Assembly (NCBI GenBank): GCA_009908915.1 | Contig: JAAAOJ010000037.1 | Coordinates: 1 to 64,000, forward strand | Direction: 5' to 3' | Length of the DNA stretch: 64,000 nt | Source: Planctomycetota bacterium | GTDB lineage: Bacteria > Planctomycetota > Phycisphaerae > SM23-33 | Shown here: one piece after another, positions 8,075-16,971 of the stretch | How the letters are laid out: each line of letters starts with the position of its first letter | How positions within the stretch are numbered: the first letter of the stretch is position 1 | Made by a program: the position numbers and the translations under genes | Notes under the pieces: generated by a model | Databases searched by the model: none | Seen by the model: the letters and a program-made list of their open reading frames with translations, nothing else | Told to the model about the DNA's origin: nothing

Positions 8075-8994
8075 CCGAATGGCGAGCCGGCCAGGGCGAC
8101 CAGCCAGAAGGCGTACACCTTCACGTACCCGGGACGGTAGCGGATCGCCTTGGAGAGGTATCGCCGGGCCTCGCGGAACCGCTTCTCGCCCAGCAGGGCC
8201 TTGCCGGCGTGATAGTGCACCTTGGCCAGTCGCCGGCGTGCCTTTCCGGCCGGGATCAGCTCTTGGCCGCCCCGCTCATAGTAAAACCGTTCGAGCATGT
8301 TGGCCTTGATGGTTCGGCCGCGCAGGCGATTGCCTCGCGTCAGGCTGGCTTCGCTCCAGCGTCGCCATGCCAGTGGTTCGTCGATCAGGCCGAAGGTAAA
8401 CGTCGTGCTGACGCGCAGCCAGAACTCGTTGCCGATGCTCACGGGGATGGACTCGTCGAATCCGCCGCACTCGTCGATCACGCGTTTTTCGAAGACAGCC
8501 GCCGGATCGTGGACGAAGATGCTCATAAAGAGTTTCTCGGTCAGTTGGCCGGCGTGGCAGGGCTTGGAATGTCCTTCCATGCGTTTGCCGGTTTCGGCAT
8601 CAAACGGATCCATGGGCGTATAGACAATGGCATCGTCGTGGGTCTCGAGGTAGTCCAGGCATCGCTGGAGCTTCTCAGGCAGCCAGATGTCGTCGGCGTC
8701 CAGTAGCGCGATATAGCGACCCCGCATCATCTCGATGGCATTGTTGCGAGCAGCGGCGAGACCTTGGTTCTCCTGGTGGATGACGGTCATGCGCGGATGG
8801 ACGGGGGAGTCGGCCTCCTTGAGTCGCGTTGCGTACTCGTCGAGTATCTCGCCCGTACGATCCGACGAACCATCGTTGACGGCAATGATCTCCCAGTCGT
8901 CGCAGGTCTGGGCGAGGATGCTGTCGATGGCTTCGGCGACGAACGCGTCGGCGTTGTAGGCCGGCAGGATAATGCTGATGGCGGGCCGGGTCAT
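8071..8994 (-). CDS. Family 2 glycosyltransferase
   Basis: 307 residues. A GT-A fold is indicated by ISIILPAYNADAFVAEAIDS at the N-terminus, VNDGSSDRTGEIL, and the metal-binding LLDADDIW (Asp99, Asp101, Asp102). These enzymes transfer a sugar from a nucleotide donor to an acceptor at the cytoplasmic face of the membrane. The C-terminal 60 residues look like a short TPR-like helical tail (HYHAGKALLGEKRFREARRYL). Acceptor and donor cannot be told. The gene is divergent from asnB across 98 bp; such pairs occur in capsule or lipopolysaccharide loci, but no other sugar genes adjoin. The ATG lies 9 nt after a perfect TATAAT and has no Shine-Dalgarno sequence. Confidence 0.88.
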   Translation of the reverse strand: MTRPAISIILPAYNADAFVAEAIDSILAQTCDDWEIIAVNDGSSDRTGEILDEYATRLKEADSPVHPRMTVIHQENQGLAAARNNAIEMMRGRYIALLDADDIWLPEKLQRCLDYLETHDDAIVYTPMDPFDAETGKRMEGHSKPCHAGQLTEKLFMSIFVHDPAAVFEKRVIDECGGFDESIPVSIGNEFWLRVSTTFTFGLIDEPLAWRRWSEASLTRGNRLRGRTIKANMLERFYYERGGQELIPAGKARRRLAKVHYHAGKALLGEKRFREARRYLSKAIRYRPGYVKVYAFWLVALAGSPFG

Positions 8995-9003
8995 GGGCGG
9001 ACG

Positions 9004-9009
9004 ATTATA
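9004..9009 (-). promoter_or_regulatory. TATAAT 9 nt before the glycosyltransferase start
   Basis: A perfect -10 consensus on the minus strand with a 9-nt CG-rich spacer before the ATG at 8994. It implies a leader of at most 2-3 nt. Confidence 0.5.
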
Positions 9010-9076
9010 GCACGCACGCGCGAGCAGCGGAAGCGACCGTGAACCGGGCAGGCTCGCGGTTCACGGGCTCGGCGCG

Positions 9077-9082
9077 TATACT
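9077..9082 (+). promoter_or_regulatory. TATACT 10 nt before asnB start
   Basis: -10-like hexamer; the spacer GTCGGGAACA lacks a good Shine-Dalgarno match. Transcription would start about 3 nt before the ATG. Confidence 0.4.
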
Positions 9083-9092
9083 GTCGGGAACA

Positions 9093-10952
9093 ATGTGCGG
9101 TATCGCAGGATTGCTTTCACTGACGGGCGACGTAACGGCCGAGACCATCACGGCCATGCGGGAGACGCTGCGCCACCGTGGCCCGGACGACGCGGGTCTG
9201 TGGCTGGCCGATGACGGCCGTGTGGGATTGGGCCATCGACGCCTGAGCATTCTCGATCTCTCCGACCGCGGGCACCAGCCGATGCTCGATCCGCAGGGCC
9301 GGGCGGTGATTGTCTATAATGGCGAGGTCTATAACTTCGCGGAGCTGCGGCAGGAACTGGAGGCCGGCGGCGCAACGTTCACCAGCGACACCGACACCGA
9401 GGTGCTGCTGCATGGCTATCTGGCCTGGGGCGATGATGTCGTGGACCGTCTTGAGGGCATGTTCGCCCTGGCGATATGGGATACGCGGCAGCGCCGGCTG
9501 CTTCTTGTGCGGGATCGGCTGGGCATCAAGCCGCTGGTCTACGCGGCTGGAGATGACTACCTGGCCTTCGGCAGCGAGATTCGTGCCGTGCGGGCAAGCG
9601 GCCGACCGTCGGATGACCTGTCGCCGGAGGCGGCGTGGGACTTCTTCAGCTACGGTTACGTGCCGACACCGGCGACGATCTATCGGGACATCCGCAAGCT
9701 GCCGCCGGCGTGCCGTCTGACGTGGCGGGACGGTGCGATCCGCATCGATCGTTACTGGCGGCCGCACGTGGGACGGCTCGGCGACGATTCGACCACGGCA
9801 TCGCGACGTATTGCCGAGATCGTCGATACGAGCGTTGAGCGGTATCTGGTCGCCGACGTGCCGACCGGCTCGTACCTGTCGGGAGGGCTGGACAGCAGCA
9901 TCGTCACGCAGCGTGCGGCGGAGATCGTCTACGGCCAGGCGGCCTCGCATCGCCTTGGCGGGGGGGCGCTGCACAGTTTCACCATCGGCTTCGACATCGA
10001 CGACCACAGCGAGGCTCCCTTCGCCCGCATGGCCGCGGATGCCTACGGCACCCAGCACCACGACATGGAGGTCAGCGGCGGGATGGCGATGGAGCGGCAC
10101 GAGGAGGTCGTTGACCTCTTCGACGAGCCCTTCGCCGCCAGCAGTGCGATCCCGATGATGTTCCTGGCCGAGCTGGCCCGCCGCGACGTGACGATGGCGC
10201 TGTGCGGCGAAGGCGGCGACGAGGTCTTCGGGGGCTATGGGTGGTATCGCAACTGGCTGCGGTTCCAGCAGCCGGGCTTCTGGAAGACCGCCGCCGGCCG
10301 GGCGGTGCGCCGAACCGTGGAGGGGCTTACCCGTCGCCCCAAGCGAAAGTGGCGTCGGGCCGGCCTGGCGGATGTGGAGCTCTACGCCTCGCTGATAGGC
10401 ACACTGGCCGCCGGCGATCGCAGGAAGCTCTTCGCGCCGGAACTGGCCGCTCACATGGCCGGCCGCGACCCGGCCGCCTACGTCCGCGAACACTGGCGGG
10501 AGGACCTGCCCCCCATGGCCCGCATGCAGTATGTGGACCTGATGACCTTCCTGCCGGACCTGAACCTTGCGCGAGCGGATCGAACGTCGATGAACGTGTC
10601 GCTCGAATTGCGAGTGCCTCTATTGAACCACGAACTGGTCGACTACGCGCTGGGTCTGCCGACGGACGTTCGAACGCCGCGCGACGAGCTTAAAGGTCTC
10701 TTCAAACGAACGTTTGGCGGTCGTTTGCCGGAGGCGCTGCGAGCGCGGCGAAAGAAGGGCTTCAGCTCGCCGGTGCGAGAGTGGATGTCCGCCGACGCGC
10801 TGGGGCAACTTGCCGAGGCGGTGTTTTTCGAGCGGCCTGATATCGCTCGGGCGTGGCTGTCACCGGACTTGCCACGCCAGGCACGGCGGCTTCGCGGCAG
10901 CCGGGCGTACAAGCTCTGGGTGATGCTGGACTGGCTGCGTCGGCACGGATAG
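9093..10952 (+). CDS. asnB: Asparagine synthase (glutamine-hydrolysing)
   Basis: 619 residues. The start at 9093 is fixed by chemistry: MCGIAGLL places the glutaminase nucleophile Cys at position 2, so the upstream in-frame ATG at 9039 must not be used. The N-terminal glutaminase domain shows RHRGPDDAG and YNGEVYN. The synthetase domain has the PP-loop SYLSGGLDSS and CGEGGDEVFGGY. It makes asparagine from aspartate, glutamine and ATP; relatives of this length also amidate sugars or peptides in polysaccharide loci, and the divergent glycosyltransferase makes that possible. The C-terminal part (FSSPVREWM) is typical of the asnB/WbpS group. Confidence 0.92.
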   Translation: MCGIAGLLSLTGDVTAETITAMRETLRHRGPDDAGLWLADDGRVGLGHRRLSILDLSDRGHQPMLDPQGRAVIVYNGEVYNFAELRQELEAGGATFTSDTDTEVLLHGYLAWGDDVVDRLEGMFALAIWDTRQRRLLLVRDRLGIKPLVYAAGDDYLAFGSEIRAVRASGRPSDDLSPEAAWDFFSYGYVPTPATIYRDIRKLPPACRLTWRDGAIRIDRYWRPHVGRLGDDSTTASRRIAEIVDTSVERYLVADVPTGSYLSGGLDSSIVTQRAAEIVYGQAASHRLGGGALHSFTIGFDIDDHSEAPFARMAADAYGTQHHDMEVSGGMAMERHEEVVDLFDEPFAASSAIPMMFLAELARRDVTMALCGEGGDEVFGGYGWYRNWLRFQQPGFWKTAAGRAVRRTVEGLTRRPKRKWRRAGLADVELYASLIGTLAAGDRRKLFAPELAAHMAGRDPAAYVREHWREDLPPMARMQYVDLMTFLPDLNLARADRTSMNVSLELRVPLLNHELVDYALGLPTDVRTPRDELKGLFKRTFGGRLPEALRARRKKGFSSPVREWMSADALGQLAEAVFFERPDIARAWLSPDLPRQARRLRGSRAYKLWVMLDWLRRHG

Positions 10953-11204
10953 CAGCGGATGCGGCTGCCCGCCCGTGCCATATTTCACACAGGGGGCTCA
11001 TGGCGGCGATGGGCGCGCGGGAATTGCCATGGGCGATCCGGGTTGCCTTTTCGGCAGAACGGGGGGACTGTGGCTCAAGGGACCCCAAGGGCAGACGCAG
11101 CGAATACGGGGGCATTCGGCAGAGCTCGATTTGAGTCTTGGCGCGCCGTGTCGGGTCATGTGCGGCTTTCGGCCGCTCTCGGCATGGAACTTTAACGAAA
11201 TTCG

Positions 11205-11231
11205 TTGACATTTCTCAAGCCGGGCTATAGG
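11205..11231 (+). promoter_or_regulatory. Candidate sigma70-type promoter of bamA
   Basis: TTGACA at 11205-11210 is a perfect -35 box. TATAGG at 11226-11231 is 15 bp downstream, slightly shorter than ideal. A palindrome AACGA-AAT-TCGTT (11194-11206) overlaps the -35 box and could be an operator. Confidence 0.5.
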
Positions 11232-11267
11232 TTTCTCTGTCTGTAACCACAAGCCAGGTTTATTTGG

Positions 11268-11295
11268 GTTGTCAGCTGGGAATCAGGCTGACAAC
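11268..11295 (+). other. Hairpin in bamA 5' leader
   Basis: GTTGTCAGC (11268-11276) pairs perfectly with GCTGACAAC (11287-11295) around a 10-nt loop. It ends 5 nt before GAGAGG (11301-11306), the ribosome-binding site, so it could modulate translation of bamA. Confidence 0.55.
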
Positions 11296-11311
11296 GCTGC
11301 GAGAGGAAACT

Positions 11312-13669
11312 GTGAAGACACCAAGCCAAGCGCTGGCCATTTCGCTGTGCGTCCTGTCGATGGTCGCGGCCGCTGCTGTTGCCCAGCAGGGGCCTCAGAC
11401 CGTTGCCGAGGTACGCGTCGAGGGAAACGACACCCTGAGTGACAACGCCGTCTTAAGCTATGTCAAGACCAGGGAAGGCGTTGCCTACGATGAGCAGATG
11501 GTCAAAGACGACCGCGACCGCCTGATGGCGAGCGGCAAGTTCACGACCGCGGTGGCAACCCGCGAACTGACGCCGCGCGGCGTGGTGGTCACCTTTCGCG
11601 TCGTCGAACTCCCGTCGATCTCGCAACTGAGCATTGTGGGCAACAAGGAAATCAGCGAAGACGATCTCCGCAAGCAACTGCCTCTCGGGGCCGGCGATCC
11701 CCTCAATGCCGCTCGCATCGAGGCCGGCAAACAGGCCATCGTCAAGCAGTACCAGTCCAAGGGCTACTACTTTGCCAAAGTCACCGTGGACGAGGACCTT
11801 CTCGCCCGCAAGCGCGAGCTGGTCTACCGTGTGGTCGAAGGCCCGAAGGTCATCGTCACGAATGTCCATTTCGAGGGCAATCACTACTACAAACGGCTGC
11901 AGTTGTGGATGCGTGTGGACACACGCGGCCGCATGTGGCCGTTCATCGACGGCGTGCTTGATTTCGAGCAGATCGAACGCGACGTCAGCACGATTCGCAA
12001 CCTTTACACGGGCGAGGGTTTTCTGGATTGCGAAGTCGCCCGCGATATCAGCTTCTCCGACGACAAGAAAAAGGCGGTCGTCACGTACAAGATTCATGAA
12101 GGCGCTCGCTATCGCATCAACAAGGTTGTCTTCGAGGGCAACACCGTCTTCAGCGACAATGAGCTGGCCCGCCGGCTGAAGCTGCGGCAGGGCACGTTCT
12201 TTACCAATGACGCCCTGCGGACGGATCTCAAGACGCTGGAGAACACCTACGGTGAGCTTGGTTACATCAATGCCCGCATCGAACCTGAGAAGGTGTACCT
12301 CTCGCCGGAAGCGCCCACCCCGACCTGGGCTCGCAATCTGGACGGCGGCAAGCCGGGCCTGATCAATATGGTCTTCCACATCACGGAGCGAGACCAATAT
12401 CGCGTCGGGCGGATCGTCATCAGCGGCAACAGCGTCACGCAGGAACGCGTGATCCGCCGGGAGTGCCGCTTCTATCCCGAGCAGATTCTCAATACCGTTG
12501 CGGTTGACTACTCCAAGCGCCGCCTGCAGGAATTGCGCATCTTCGATAAGGTCAATATCACGTATGCCGAGCCGGCCGACGCCCAGCAGCAGATCCGTGA
12601 CGTGGTCGTGGATGTGGACGAAGGCCGCACGGCCGAGTTCCTGGTCGGTGTGGGTGTCAGCTCCAACAGTGGTCTGCTGGGTACGGTGAGCTTCCGCGAG
12701 CGGAATTTCGACATCCTGGCCTGGCCGACGTCGTTCAGTGACATGATCCGCAGTAAGAGCTTCCGCGGCGCGGGTCAGACGTTCAGCGTTGTGGCCGAGC
12801 CCGGCTCGGAACTGTTCCGCTTTACCATCGGCTGGTCCACGCCGTACATCTTCGACCGACCGTATCGCCTCAGCGGCGATGGCTACTTTTTCCGCCGCGG
12901 CCGCGAAAGCTATGACGAGCAACGCCTCGGCACGAAGTGGAGCCTGGGGCACCGGTTCAAGAATCGCTGGTACGGCGAACTGGCGACACGGTTGGAAAGC
13001 GTGGACCTCAGCGTCGACAGCGATGCGCCGGTTGAGATCCAGGCTGACGATGGCACGCACACGCTGGTGGGCCTTCGTGGCTCGCTGGTGAGGGACCGCA
13101 CCGACAGCCGCTGGATGCCCTCCGAGGGCGACCGCTTCAGCGTCAGCTACGAGCAGGTGGTCGGCACGGACACCTTCGGTCGTTTCAACACCGAGTATAA
13201 GCGTTACTGGACGCTCTACGTCGATACGCTTGATCGCAAGCACATCCTGGCTACCCGCTTCCAATACGGCCATCTGGTCGGCGATGCGCCGACGTTCGAG
13301 AAGTTCTTCGGTGGCGGCATCGGGTCGGTTCGCGGCTTCGAGTATCGCGGCATCAGCCCGCGCGGTACATACGCCAATGGCGCGAAGCACGCCGATCCTA
13401 TCGGCGGCGACGTGATGTTCTTCGCCGGTGGGGAATACTCCTTCCCGATCGTCACCGAGCACCTTCGTGGCGTGGTGTTCCTCGACTCCGGTACGGCAGA
13501 GAAGGACTTTGAGATTACCACGTATCGCGTGTCGGCCGGCTTTGGTATCCGGTGGCAGATCCCGATGATGGGCCCGGTGCCGATGGCGTTTGATTTCGGC
13601 TTCCCGCTGAACAAGAGCGAGGACGACGAGACGCAGATCTTCAGCTTCTCGCTCGGCTGGACGTTCTAG
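11312..13669 (+). CDS. bamA: Outer membrane protein assembly factor BamA
   Basis: 785 residues with a GTG start at 11312, chosen because GAGAGG lies 5 nt upstream and the product then begins with a clean signal peptide (KTPSQALAISLCVL to AAAVAQQ). The ATG at 11264 would place extra residues ahead of the signal and run through the leader hairpin. Several POTRA repeats span residues about 25-430 (recurrent VEGN or ISGN turns). The C-terminal Omp85 barrel carries the conserved loop motif SVRGFEYRGI near 672 and ends in an aromatic residue, SLGWTF. BamA folds and inserts beta-barrel proteins into the outer membrane. The following lipid A genes support a true lipopolysaccharide-bearing outer membrane. 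Confidence 0.94.
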   Translation: MKTPSQALAISLCVLSMVAAAAVAQQGPQTVAEVRVEGNDTLSDNAVLSYVKTREGVAYDEQMVKDDRDRLMASGKFTTAVATRELTPRGVVVTFRVVELPSISQLSIVGNKEISEDDLRKQLPLGAGDPLNAARIEAGKQAIVKQYQSKGYYFAKVTVDEDLLARKRELVYRVVEGPKVIVTNVHFEGNHYYKRLQLWMRVDTRGRMWPFIDGVLDFEQIERDVSTIRNLYTGEGFLDCEVARDISFSDDKKKAVVTYKIHEGARYRINKVVFEGNTVFSDNELARRLKLRQGTFFTNDALRTDLKTLENTYGELGYINARIEPEKVYLSPEAPTPTWARNLDGGKPGLINMVFHITERDQYRVGRIVISGNSVTQERVIRRECRFYPEQILNTVAVDYSKRRLQELRIFDKVNITYAEPADAQQQIRDVVVDVDEGRTAEFLVGVGVSSNSGLLGTVSFRERNFDILAWPTSFSDMIRSKSFRGAGQTFSVVAEPGSELFRFTIGWSTPYIFDRPYRLSGDGYFFRRGRESYDEQRLGTKWSLGHRFKNRWYGELATRLESVDLSVDSDAPVEIQADDGTHTLVGLRGSLVRDRTDSRWMPSEGDRFSVSYEQVVGTDTFGRFNTEYKRYWTLYVDTLDRKHILATRFQYGHLVGDAPTFEKFFGGGIGSVRGFEYRGISPRGTYANGAKHADPIGGDVMFFAGGEYSFPIVTEHLRGVVFLDSGTAEKDFEITTYRVSAGFGIRWQIPMMGPVPMAFDFGFPLNKSEDDETQIFSFSLGWTF

Positions 13670-13985
13670 CGGCCCGTTTACAAAGACGCCTCCCTCAAAA
13701 GTCAGATGGCCACTTTCTAAACGACGCCAGGAGACAGGTGCGAGGTGTGAGGGCCCGTGGGCCTGAGTAAAGAGATGATCCTCACCCGGCCTCTCCCTGA
13801 CCGAGAGGAGTCGTGCTCATACTGTTTGCATCCGCGGGGTTTGCTTTGCACGCGAACGGAAGGCTGCATGCGCGGGATCCGCGGTTGATTGGCGTGGCGT
13901 CCTCGGCTACACTACAAGCTTCAGTTTCGGCCTTGAAATGGTACTGCGCCGTCGGGGCCGACGCACAAACCCCTGAGGAGTGATC
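13670..13985. other. Intergenic region bamA-ompH with promoter
   Basis: These 316 bp contain small hairpins (GGGCCCGTGGGCC near 13751 and CCTCTC/GAGAGG near 13789-13806) that may act as a weak bamA terminator. A promoter candidate for the ompH-lpx operon follows at 13885. No small gene is apparent. Confidence 0.5.
13885..13913 (+). promoter_or_regulatory. Candidate promoter of the ompH-lpx operon
   Basis: TTGATT (13885-13890) and TACACT (13908-13913) are separated by exactly 17 bp. The leader to the ompH ATG would be about 65 nt and contains a GAGGAG ribosome-binding site. Confidence 0.55.
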
Positions 13986-14597
13986 ATGAACCGCACGATG
14001 ATTCGTACCATTACATTTGGCATTGCCCTGTTCCTGCTGGCCTTCGGCGTGACCTTCACCCAGCTCCAGGCCCAGGCCGGTCCCGGCGTCCGTGCCACAC
14101 GCGTCGGCGTCTGCAATATACCCGAGATCTTCGATAAGTACAGCCGCGCCCGGCAGTTGACCGATGAACTCAAGGAACGCACCAACAAGCTCAAGGCCGA
14201 AAACGACCGTCGGGTCGACACTATTCGCATCAAGCAGACCGAGCTTGAAGGCCTCATGCCCGAAAGCTCCGAGTACAACAAGCGCCTCCAGGAGATCCAG
14301 GAGCTGACGATCGAGCGACAGGTTTGGCTGAAAATGCAGGAAGACCTCATGATGCGCGATCACCTGCGGCTGACGCGCGAACTGTACAAGGATATCAAAG
14401 ACTCGGTGGCCCGCGTGGCCAAGGCCCGTGGCTTTGACATCGTCATCCAGTTCGATCCGCGTTCGCCGGAGGGCAAGAGCAGTCAGGAGATCGTCCAGCA
14501 GATCGACCGACGCAAGGTCCTCTACACTGACGAGCAGTTGGATATCACCGCCGGCGTCCTCCAGGACCTCAACGAGCGGTTCCGCACCGGCAACTAA
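13986..14597 (+). CDS. OmpH/Skp-family periplasmic chaperone
   Basis: 203 residues. The ATG at 13986 has GAGGAG 5 nt upstream; the GTG at 13980 overlaps that site and is unlikely. A signal peptide covers residues 1 to about 32 (hydrophobic FGIALFLLAFGVTF). The mature protein starts with the family pattern VGVCNIPEIFDKYSRARQLTDEL, then a long charged coiled coil (residues about 55-130) forming the tentacle arms, and returns to a beta strand (GFDIVIQF). Skp holds unfolded outer-membrane proteins on their way to BamA. The order bamA-ompH-lpxD is the one widespread in diderm bacteria. Confidence 0.88.
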   Translation: MNRTMIRTITFGIALFLLAFGVTFTQLQAQAGPGVRATRVGVCNIPEIFDKYSRARQLTDELKERTNKLKAENDRRVDTIRIKQTELEGLMPESSEYNKRLQEIQELTIERQVWLKMQEDLMMRDHLRLTRELYKDIKDSVARVAKARGFDIVIQFDPRSPEGKSSQEIVQQIDRRKVLYTDEQLDITAGVLQDLNERFRTGN

Positions 14598-14615
14598 GGC
14601 CTTCGGACGCAACGT

Positions 14616-15680
14616 ATGTTCAAACGGCCCCGCAGCTTGCAGGACATCGCCGAGGTCCTCGGCGCCAGCGTCGAGGGCGACGCGTCGGTTGAAGTTTGGA
14701 CCCTTGACGGCATCGACCAGGCCGAACGTGGCGCTCTGACCTTCGCCGGCGACGACAAACGCCTCGCTCAGCTTCCGGACTGCCATGCCTCGGCCGCCAT
14801 CATCCAGACCGGTGCGGAAGCACCGGACGGACTGACCGATCGCATGGCGCTGGTGCGCGCCGACGACGTGCAGATGGCGCTGATTACGCTGCTGCAGGAC
14901 GCAGCCCCGCCGGAGGACCTGCCCGAGGCGGGTATTCACCCCTCGGCCGTGATCGATCCGTCCGCCACGATCAGCTCGTCGGCGGGCGTCGGGCCCTTTG
15001 TCCGCATCGGTCCCGGCGCAACCGTCGAGGCCGGCACGCGGCTGGCCGCCCATGTCAGCATCGGCGCTCGCTGCCGCATCGGCAGCAACGGCGTGCTCGC
15101 CGAGGGCGCCGTGGTCCGCCGCGACTGCGTGATTGGCAACGGTGTGCGGATTGGCCCCAACAGCGTCATCGGGCAGGACGGCTTCGGCTATCACTTCAAG
15201 GACGGCGTGCATCACAAGGTGCCGCACGTCGGCAACGTGGTCGTCGAAGACGACGTCGAACTGGGCGCATGCACCTGCATCGACCGCGCGAAGTGGGGCA
15301 GCACGACGATCGGCCGCGGAGCAAAGATTGACAACCTCGTCCAGATCGCTCATAACGTGCAGGTTGCGCCGGGAGCGGTGATGGCCGCCCTGGTGGGCGT
15401 CGCCGGCAGTGCCCGTATCGGCCCGTATGCGGTCTTGGGCGGTCATGTCGGCATACGCGACAACATTGACGTCGGCGAGGGCGCGACGGTGGGCGCGTGT
15501 TCGTGCCTCGCCCAGAGCTGCCCGCCCGGCCAGACGCTCTTTGGCATACCGGCCAAGGACGCGCGCACGAAGATGCGTGAACTGTCCGCCCAGGCGAAGC
15601 TGCCCGATCTGATGAAACGAGTCAAGGCCCTCGAGAAAAGGAATGGCGACCGTGGCCCTTCAACGAACGATTCGCAGTAG
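14616..15680 (+). CDS. lpxD: UDP-3-O-acylglucosamine N-acyltransferase
   Basis: 354 residues. An N-terminal uridine-binding domain (residues about 1-100) is followed by a left-handed beta-helix of hexapeptide repeats. Signature segments are IGQDGFGY and IDNLVQIAHNV, the latter with the catalytic histidine. LpxD adds the N-linked acyl chain at position 2 of the UDP-sugar, the third step of lipid A synthesis. A C-terminal helical tail (LPDLMKRVKALEKR) is typical. The gene starts 18 bp after ompH and its last 38 bp overlap lpxC/fabZ, so the genes are certainly co-transcribed. Confidence 0.94.
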   Translation: MFKRPRSLQDIAEVLGASVEGDASVEVWTLDGIDQAERGALTFAGDDKRLAQLPDCHASAAIIQTGAEAPDGLTDRMALVRADDVQMALITLLQDAAPPEDLPEAGIHPSAVIDPSATISSSAGVGPFVRIGPGATVEAGTRLAAHVSIGARCRIGSNGVLAEGAVVRRDCVIGNGVRIGPNSVIGQDGFGYHFKDGVHHKVPHVGNVVVEDDVELGACTCIDRAKWGSTTIGRGAKIDNLVQIAHNVQVAPGAVMAALVGVAGSARIGPYAVLGGHVGIRDNIDVGEGATVGACSCLAQSCPPGQTLFGIPAKDARTKMRELSAQAKLPDLMKRVKALEKRNGDRGPSTNDSQ

Positions 15681-16953
15681 CACCGAGGTCGAAGGACGAG
15701 CCCTGTTCTCCGGCGTGCCGGGACGGCTGCGCTTTCGCTCCGCACCGGAAGACACCGGCGTGGTCTTCATCCGCACCGACACCATCACGCCTGTGGAGAT
15801 CCCCGCCCGGGTCGAGTACCTCGTCAGCCGGCCGCACCGAACGACGAGCCTCGCACGCGACAACACGTCCATCGAGACCATCGAGCACGTGCTCTCGGCC
15901 ATCCGGGCACTGGAGATCGACAACCTCTACGTGGAGGTCGACGCCGAGGAAGTTCCCTCGCCCGACGCGTCCGTTCAGCCGTACCTCGACGCCCTGCAGC
16001 GGGCGGAGATCGACGAGCAGGACATCGAACGCGACACGTTCATGCTCGAGGAACCCGTGGTCGTCAGCGACAGTGACACGCAGATCGCTGCGCTGCCCGG
16101 CCCGATCGACTGCCTCGAGGTGCTCTACGACCTGCAATACGACTGCCCCTCGATCGGCCGGCAGATCCTCGGCTTTCGCCTGGGCAAGGACGACTACGCC
16201 GCCGAACTGGCCAGCGCCCGGACCTTCCTGCTGGAGAGCGAGGCCAAGCAGTTCCAGGCACAGGGCTTCGGCCAGCACCTCACCGCACGCGACGTGCTGG
16301 TGATGAGCGACGACGGCCCCGTCGACAATGAACTGCGATACCCCGACGAGCCCGTGCGACACAAGATCGCCGATCTGATCGGCGACCTCATGCTGCTTGG
16401 CCGGCCTCTCGTCGGCCGCATCGTCGCCTACCGCAGCGGCCACGAACTGAACCACACGCTGGTCCGTCGCCTCGCCGAGGCGCTCGCCCGCCAGGAAGAA
16501 ACCGGCGGCGAAGGCGTGATGGACATCCGCAAGATCATGCGGCTGCTGCCGCACCGCTATCCATTCCTCATGGTCGACCGCATCGTCTCCATCGAAGCCG
16601 ACAAGAAGGCCGTCGGCATCAAGAACGTCACGATCAACGAGCCGTTCTTCCAGGGCCACTACCCCAACCTGCCGATCATGCCCGGTGTGATGATCCTCGA
16701 AGCGATGGCGCAGCTCTCCGGCATCCTGCTGAGCCGACAACTCGAGCACACCGGCAAGGTGGCGGTACTGCTGAGCATGGACCGCGTGAAGATGCGTCGC
16801 CCCGTCCGCCCCGGCGACCAACTGATCCTTGAGGCCGAAAGCCTGCACGCTCGCACCCGAACGGGCCACTGCAAATGTCGCGCCCTCATCGGTCAGGACC
16901 TTGCCGCCGAAGCCGAAATCAAGTTCATGCTCGTCGATTCCGAGCCGATCTAG
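15643..16953 (+). CDS. lpxC/fabZ: LpxC deacetylase fused to FabZ dehydratase
   Basis: 436 residues with two enzymes in one chain. Residues 1 to about 285 are LpxC, the zinc deacetylase committing UDP-3-O-acyl-GlcNAc to lipid A. Zinc ligands sit in SIETIEHVLSAI and DEPVRHKIADLIGDL, and GHELNH carries the catalytic His. Residues about 290-436 are FabZ, the 3-hydroxyacyl-ACP dehydratase: LLPHRYPFLMVDR and GHYPNLPIMPGVMILEAMAQ. Such fusions are known in Bacteroidota and Planctomycetota and are thought to balance fatty acid and lipid A flux. The DGS-like loop reads PDASV in place of DGS. The start at 15643 overlaps lpxD by 38 bp. Confidence 0.93.
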   Translation: MATVALQRTIRSSTEVEGRALFSGVPGRLRFRSAPEDTGVVFIRTDTITPVEIPARVEYLVSRPHRTTSLARDNTSIETIEHVLSAIRALEIDNLYVEVDAEEVPSPDASVQPYLDALQRAEIDEQDIERDTFMLEEPVVVSDSDTQIAALPGPIDCLEVLYDLQYDCPSIGRQILGFRLGKDDYAAELASARTFLLESEAKQFQAQGFGQHLTARDVLVMSDDGPVDNELRYPDEPVRHKIADLIGDLMLLGRPLVGRIVAYRSGHELNHTLVRRLAEALARQEETGGEGVMDIRKIMRLLPHRYPFLMVDRIVSIEADKKAVGIKNVTINEPFFQGHYPNLPIMPGVMILEAMAQLSGILLSRQLEHTGKVAVLLSMDRVKMRRPVRPGDQLILEAESLHARTRTGHCKCRALIGQDLAAEAEIKFMLVDSEPI

Positions 16954-16971
16954 GAAGGACGCGACTCATAC

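Larger units (their letters stand above)
10953..11311. other. Intergenic region with bamA promoter and leader
   Basis: There is no gene in these 359 bp. The first 240 bp show nothing recognisable. The last 120 bp hold a TTGACA promoter candidate, a small palindrome overlapping it, and a 9-bp hairpin before the bamA ribosome-binding site. Confidence 0.6.

Noticed and set aside
9039-9092. Upstream ATG start for asnB
   Set aside because: The glutaminase nucleophile cysteine must be residue 2, which requires the start at 9093.
11264-11311. Upstream ATG start for bamA
   Set aside because: It would put 16 residues before a clear signal peptide, has no Shine-Dalgarno sequence, and its coding would run through a leader hairpin.
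11453-13462. A 669-codon open frame on the minus strand opposite bamA
   Set aside because: It is antisense to a well-supported BamA gene, has Asp/Ala/Arg/Val-biased shadow composition and no domain; it results from high GC content.
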